From NCBI GenBank assembly GCA_030639305.1, contig DAOWCY010000288.1, positions 1 through 7,534 of the forward strand: DNA of 7,534 bases, given 5' to 3'. Shown one piece after another: positions 4,116 through 7,534 of the stretch; within the stretch, counting starts at the first letter, position 1, and the number at the start of each line of letters is the position of its first letter. The translations under genes were made by a program, and so were the position numbers. The notes below the pieces were generated by a model, which saw only the letters and a program-made list of their open reading frames with translations, ran no database searches and was not told the DNA's origin. This DNA comes from JAGLQA01 sp023135565 (GTDB lineage: Bacteria > Acidobacteriota > Aminicenantia > UBA2199).

Positions 4116-5733
4116 AGGGGGACAGCGCCTGTTCAAACTCCCGGAAAACCGGGATAATTTCCATCTGTTTTATAAATTTATATCTCACCCGGCAAAAGGG
4201 CTGTGCCTCTGCCGGGTGCCGCCGGAGGAACAAGCAAAGATTTTCAGGTTTATTAAAGGCGATCCTTTGCTTAAACGTATCCATTTTATCGACATGGCGG
4301 AGCCTCCCGGCGGTGTGTCGGAACTTCGGCAAACCCTTATCGAAAGGCAAAAAAAATCTGCGGGTAATAAAAATATTTACTTTATACACAACATTGAAAA
4401 CTGCATCTCTTTATCGCAGAGCACACCGAAAAAATTTTTCCGGGAAATGAATCTCATCCGGGATTTTTTTATGCATTTCGACGCCCTTTTTGTTTTTTTT
4501 ATGACCGAATCTTCGCTAAAAGTGATGATCCGGGAGGCCTTCGATTTTTATGACTGGATGAAAGTCACCTTTACCTTCGTACCGGAGAGCAAAGATTCTT
4601 TCCTTCAGCCTATCGAGATAGAAGAAGAGGAAGAGAGAAAATACTCGAACCCGCAGGAGAAAATCGCCTACCTGGAAAATTCTATCCGGGACTTATCCGA
4701 TGATAAAGATAAAGCCGGGCGGTTATTTGAATTGGGAATGCTTTATAGTCAAGCGGATGACTATGACGCCGCATTGGAACGGATTCTCGAAGCCCTAAAA
4801 ATCGAAGAAAAGTATGCCGATAAAGCGAGTATAGCAAAAGGATACAGCGAGATCGGCAGGATATACCGGGCGAAAGGCGACGTGGATAGGGCGTTGGAAT
4901 TTGCCTTAAAAGCCGCCGGGATTTTTAAAACGCATAATGATACGAAAAACCTGGCTGCGGCCTATAATATTATTTTCCGGGTATACCGGGATATCGGTGA
5001 TTTAGATATGGCGTTGAAGTTCGGTTTAAAGGGCTTAAATATCTCCTGGAAAAATAATAATCTTACCGGGATGGCGCATAATTATAACAACCTGGGAGCG
5101 GTTTATTTTGACCGGGGCGATGTAGAAAAAGCGCTTAAATTTTTTAACCGGGCAGTGGATTTGTTTGAAAAAAATAACGACAGGGCCGGGTTAACGATAG
5201 CCTATGACAATATAGGCAGGATTTACCGCTCCCTGGGAGACCAAAAAAGGGCGTCGGATTATTTTAAACGCGCCTCATACCCCGACCTTAACATTAAAGT
5301 GTTTATAAGTTACGTAGGTGAGGATAGGGAAACGGCATTCCGTTTAGCGTCCCTCTTGAGAGAGGATGGGATCGCTGTATGGTTAGATGAGCAAGAATTA
5401 ATACCGGGCGCCCCGATAGCTGAGACAATTATCAAAGCCATCGACCAATGCCCGGTTTTTATCCCTTTGATTTCAAGAAATTCCAGGAGAATCTTGGTGG
5501 AAGGTAGATTGAAGTATCATATCCGGGAGTGGGAAATGGCGATCAACAGCCAAAAATCCGGGAAAAACAAAGTCATTATCCCGGTAATAGTAGATTCTAC
5601 TAATTGGATTTACGATGGGTTCCAGGATATTAATTATCTAAGAATCCCCGGTGGTGAACGAACAGGTGGTTATGAAAAATTAAAGCATGTGCTGCGGGAT
5701 GTGCAGCAGAACTACCTGGAAAACCGCTCTTGA
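4090..5733 (+). CDS. STAND-like N-terminus, five TPRs and a TIR effector domain
   Basis: This is the predicted sensor/effector partner of the upstream ATPase. Residues 1-166 resemble a decayed STAND/NACHT-like fold with no Walker A: FHLFYKFISHP (24-34), a Walker B-like strand NIYFIHNIEN (95-104), then LIRDFFMHFDALFVFFM and FDFYDWMKVTFTF. An acidic linker (EIEEEEER, 176-183) precedes five TPR units starting near 207, 247, 287, 327 and 367, exactly 40 residues apart. The TIR domain (about 401-540) shows KVFISYVGED, VWLDEQELIPG and IREWEMAI, where E480 aligns with the SARM1-type catalytic glutamate, so NAD+ cleavage is likely. The ATG overlaps the ATPase gene by 26 bp and has only a weak GAGA upstream. 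In-frame GTG (4108) and CTG (4129, behind AAAGGGGG) are alternative starts. The domain order is clear; the trigger and the defence role are inferred. Confidence 0.9.
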   Translation: MKAKKQVNKGGQRLFKLPENRDNFHLFYKFISHPAKGLCLCRVPPEEQAKIFRFIKGDPLLKRIHFIDMAEPPGGVSELRQTLIERQKKSAGNKNIYFIHNIENCISLSQSTPKKFFREMNLIRDFFMHFDALFVFFMTESSLKVMIREAFDFYDWMKVTFTFVPESKDSFLQPIEIEEEEERKYSNPQEKIAYLENSIRDLSDDKDKAGRLFELGMLYSQADDYDAALERILEALKIEEKYADKASIAKGYSEIGRIYRAKGDVDRALEFALKAAGIFKTHNDTKNLAAAYNIIFRVYRDIGDLDMALKFGLKGLNISWKNNNLTGMAHNYNNLGAVYFDRGDVEKALKFFNRAVDLFEKNNDRAGLTIAYDNIGRIYRSLGDQKRASDYFKRASYPDLNIKVFISYVGEDRETAFRLASLLREDGIAVWLDEQELIPGAPIAETIIKAIDQCPVFIPLISRNSRRILVEGRLKYHIREWEMAINSQKSGKNKVIIPVIVDSTNWIYDGFQDINYLRIPGGERTGGYEKLKHVLRDVQQNYLENRS

Positions 5734-5757
5734 CCGGGTAATCGATCTCCTTACCGG
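5734..5757. terminator. Hairpin between convergent genes
   Basis: CCGGGTAA (5734-5741) pairs with TTACCGG (5751-5757) as a 7-bp stem with one bulged G and a loop of about 9 nt. It fills the 17-bp gap between the TIR gene stop and the convergent thioredoxin-fold gene stop (its TAA is at 5751-5753). It could help end both transcripts, but neither side has a T-run. Confidence 0.35.
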
Positions 5758-7391
5758 CTGCGGACACCGCTCGCTTTTTGCCACTTTTCCAGTTTCCTTT
5801 TCAACATGCCGGTCACATAGGAACTGTACGCCATTTTTAGAGCCTGCTTCTCATACTTCACCGCCGCCGCGTAATTACCCAGGGCCGCATACACCGAAGC
5901 CAGGGTATCCAAAGTACGCTCATTGGATTCTATCCGCACTGCTTTTTCCGCGATTTCCAGGGTTTTCTTTTCCACTATCTTCGCCTCCAGCATTGTCGCC
6001 GCAATAGCTTCGAAATACCCGGACCTCTGCTGCATTGTCAGCGATTCGATTAGGGTTTTATTTTCATAGAGACCGTAAAGGAGTTTTTTGGCTTTCGTTT
6101 TTTTGCCCTGCCTGCTGTACACGGCGCTTAGATTGCGGGTCAATTCGGCGAACCGCTCCCCTTTGGCGGTTTTTAATTCCTTTTCGTGCTGCTCGATGAC
6201 TTCAGCGGCAAAAAAGAGATATTCCTTTGCATAGCCTATTTTGTAATATTCGACCATGCGCTCTCTTTTTTGTTTTAAGGCTTCGTTGAAAACCAGGGCG
6301 GCATATCTCTCGCCTTTTTTGACCTGCTCTTTTTCCCCATAATAGCGAATAAAGGCTTCATAGACGTCGATAAGCCGGGGCGAGTAAAACCACAGGTTCT
6401 TGTCGCTGATCACATCCAACACCCGTTCGTGGAGTTTCGCCAGCCACTGCTCCGCCTCTTTCTCCCTGCCGGTGTGCAGCAGGGCAGTGAATGCATGTGG
6501 GAAAATGTCGATATGGTATTTAACCTCGATATCGTTCTTGTTCCTTTTTAAAAAACCGGCAAAATAGGAACGGGCTTTTTCGTATTGCCCCAGGACATTA
6601 TACCAGGCGGTGATGCACTCGACAGCCCGGTCATCTTTTAACATATACCTGAATTTGCCGGGGTAATAGGCATTCATAACCGGCAAAAATTCCCGGCTGA
6701 ATTTGCGGGCATAAGCCTTTTTTTCATCCGCCTCCTGCCTTTCGGACATTTCCCGGTACAAATAGGCAGCAATCTTTTCATAGGCCCGCTGGGCCAGGGG
6801 ATCGTTAAAGTCCGGTTTTACTTTTATCGCACGTCTCAAAAGATCGAGTTTTTCGGTTCTACCGGCGTACCTGAGCTTGCTCTCTATTTTTAACATCAAT
6901 TCACGGTTCCGCGGCTCTTTTTCCAACCTCTGGGTAAGGGCGTAGAGGTTGTTCCCCGCCTGCACATCATCAATCCATTTTAAGAATCCCTTTACCGACC
7001 AGTGCGGAAAACCGGTGTCTAAGTCGATGCCCTCTTTGGAAAAAATTTTAAAAGTTGGGAACACATTGACCCGGCTTTGCTTGAGATATGCTCCGGCTTT
7101 GGGGTCTGTCTGTTCGATATAGAGCAGTACGACTTTGTCCGCCGCCTGCTGAAAATCACTGCCGGAAAACACCTTTTTCTTTACCTCCCGGCAGGGTTTG
7201 CACCAGGTGGCGGAAAAAACAATCATTACCGGTTTATTCTCTTTTTTTGCGATCCCGATGATTTCATCGAAGCTGTTTTGTTCCGTATACCAGGAAATAC
7301 TACCGATCTTGATGGTTTTAGCCTTCTCGCCCGACCACAAAACCAGTGCGAAGACGAACAATAATAAAATAATGATGTTAGTTTTTCTCAT
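5751..7391 (-). CDS. Exported thioredoxin-fold protein with long TPR-like tail
   Basis: This is a predicted periplasmic or extracytoplasmic thiol-disulfide protein. Residues 1 to about 21 form a signal peptide (RK, then a hydrophobic core IIILLLFVFALVLW). There is no lipobox cysteine, so it is secreted or N-terminally anchored rather than a lipoprotein. Residues 35-145 are a thioredoxin fold of the Thioredoxin_7 kind: VMIVFSATWCKPC (55-67) with C64 and C67, and the cis-proline loop NVFPTF (109-114, P112). Residues 146-546 are helical, with TPR-like units clear near 415-445 and 490-525 (LDTLASVYAALGNYAAAVKYEKQAL). A full AGGAGGT lies about 6 nt before the ATG at 7391, which fixes the start. 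It converges with the TIR gene and has a long leader with a perfect inverted repeat. The substrate is unknown, and a link to the conflict genes is not indicated. Confidence 0.9.
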   Translation of the reverse strand: MRKTNIIILLLFVFALVLWSGEKAKTIKIGSISWYTEQNSFDEIIGIAKKENKPVMIVFSATWCKPCREVKKKVFSGSDFQQAADKVVLLYIEQTDPKAGAYLKQSRVNVFPTFKIFSKEGIDLDTGFPHWSVKGFLKWIDDVQAGNNLYALTQRLEKEPRNRELMLKIESKLRYAGRTEKLDLLRRAIKVKPDFNDPLAQRAYEKIAAYLYREMSERQEADEKKAYARKFSREFLPVMNAYYPGKFRYMLKDDRAVECITAWYNVLGQYEKARSYFAGFLKRNKNDIEVKYHIDIFPHAFTALLHTGREKEAEQWLAKLHERVLDVISDKNLWFYSPRLIDVYEAFIRYYGEKEQVKKGERYAALVFNEALKQKRERMVEYYKIGYAKEYLFFAAEVIEQHEKELKTAKGERFAELTRNLSAVYSRQGKKTKAKKLLYGLYENKTLIESLTMQQRSGYFEAIAATMLEAKIVEKKTLEIAEKAVRIESNERTLDTLASVYAALGNYAAAVKYEKQALKMAYSSYVTGMLKRKLEKWQKASGVRSR

Positions 7392-7424
7392 TTTTTACCT
7401 CCTACGCTAATAATTCGTATTGTC

Positions 7425-7448
7425 AAGAGTTTTTGGGAAAAAACTCTT
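7425..7448. promoter_or_regulatory. Perfect 10-bp inverted repeat in a divergent control region
   Basis: AAGAGTTTTT (7425-7434) and AAAAACTCTT (7439-7448) are fully complementary around a 4-nt loop. The repeat lies about 35 bp upstream of the thioredoxin-fold gene and about 85 bp before the right edge, where a divergent gene seems to begin. It may be an operator or a leader hairpin. On the minus strand its arm runs into TTGACA (7426-7421), but no matching -10 box follows at a proper distance. Confidence 0.5.
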
Positions 7449-7515
7449 AAAACCCTTTATCTTAAACATTCTTGATTAAACTACTTGCCCTCCCCCCTTT
7501 TTTGGTGTAAATTAT

Positions 7516-7525
7516 AAGGAAGGAG
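7516..7525 (+). promoter_or_regulatory. Ribosome binding site of a gene starting at the right edge
   Basis: AAGGAAGGAG ends 8 nt before the final base of the window, an A that could be the first base of a start codon. A plus-strand gene divergent from the thioredoxin-fold gene therefore probably begins at or just beyond 7534. TTGCCC (7485-7490), 17 nt and TAAATT (7508-7513) look like a promoter. However, they would start transcription inside this site, so the true promoter may lie further upstream. Confidence 0.5.
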
Positions 7526-7534
7526 TTTTTAATA

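Noticed and set aside
4057..4389. Minus-strand ORF of 110 codons across the ATPase/TIR junction
   Set aside because: It is the mirror of two overlapping genes with clear domains, and has no ribosome site or recognisable motif.
5687..6007. Plus-strand ORF of 106 codons after the TIR gene
   Set aside because: It is a proline/serine-rich shadow antisense to the thioredoxin-fold gene and overlaps the TIR gene end.
7398..7426. TTGACA (minus strand, 7426-7421) as -35 box of the thioredoxin-fold gene
   Set aside because: At 17 nt spacing the -10 position falls on the ribosome binding site, which does not resemble a -10 box.
7485..7513. TTGCCC-17 nt-TAAATT as a plus-strand promoter
   Set aside because: Transcription would start within the AAGGAAGGAG ribosome site, removing part of it, so it is not listed as a feature of its own.

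Overview
The window looks like accessory DNA from an uncultured or little-studied, AT-leaning bacterium. Two genes typical of non-ribosomal peptide synthetase (NRPS) clusters, long intergenic tracts rich in tandem repeats, and STAND-like conflict genes built on TPR repeats fit a large-genome environmental lineage. Candidatus Aminicenantes, Acidobacteria or Cyanobacteria-like genomes come to mind, but that is an impression only. No rRNA, tRNA, CRISPR array, transposase or plasmid gene was found.

Layout. Positions 1-532 hold no convincing gene. They contain a long inverted repeat, a degenerate 21-bp tandem repeat (about five copies), GC-rich small palindromes and a 7-bp tandem repeat. Positions 533-2013 (minus strand) carry a type II thioesterase and an Sfp-type 4'-phosphopantetheinyl transferase that overlap by ATGA and are surely co-translated. 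Both serve NRPS/PKS assembly lines, yet no synthetase is visible. Positions 2014-2197 form a GC-rich non-coding stretch with two hairpins facing the minus strand and nested long-range complementarity. At 2198-2467 (minus) lies a small unknown gene with a strong RBS.

Positions 2700-5733 (plus) carry the most interesting unit. It is a P-loop ATPase of the AAA/STAND type, followed with a 26-bp overlap by a protein made of a degenerate, Walker-less STAND-like N-terminus, five TPR units spaced exactly 40 residues apart, and a C-terminal TIR domain that keeps the candidate NADase glutamate. I read this as a two-gene conflict (probably anti-phage or abortive-infection) system in which the switch ATPase and the sensor/effector are separate chains. 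Its promoter is close to the sigma-70 consensus and predicts a transcript starting on the A of the ATG, that is, a leaderless message. The small unknown gene is divergent from it and shares its regulatory region.

Positions 5751-7391 (minus) encode an exported thioredoxin-fold protein with a CKPC active site and a long TPR-like helical tail, convergent with the TIR gene. The last ~140 bp are a divergent regulatory region with a perfect 10-bp inverted repeat and the ribosome binding site of a gene that begins at or just beyond the right edge.
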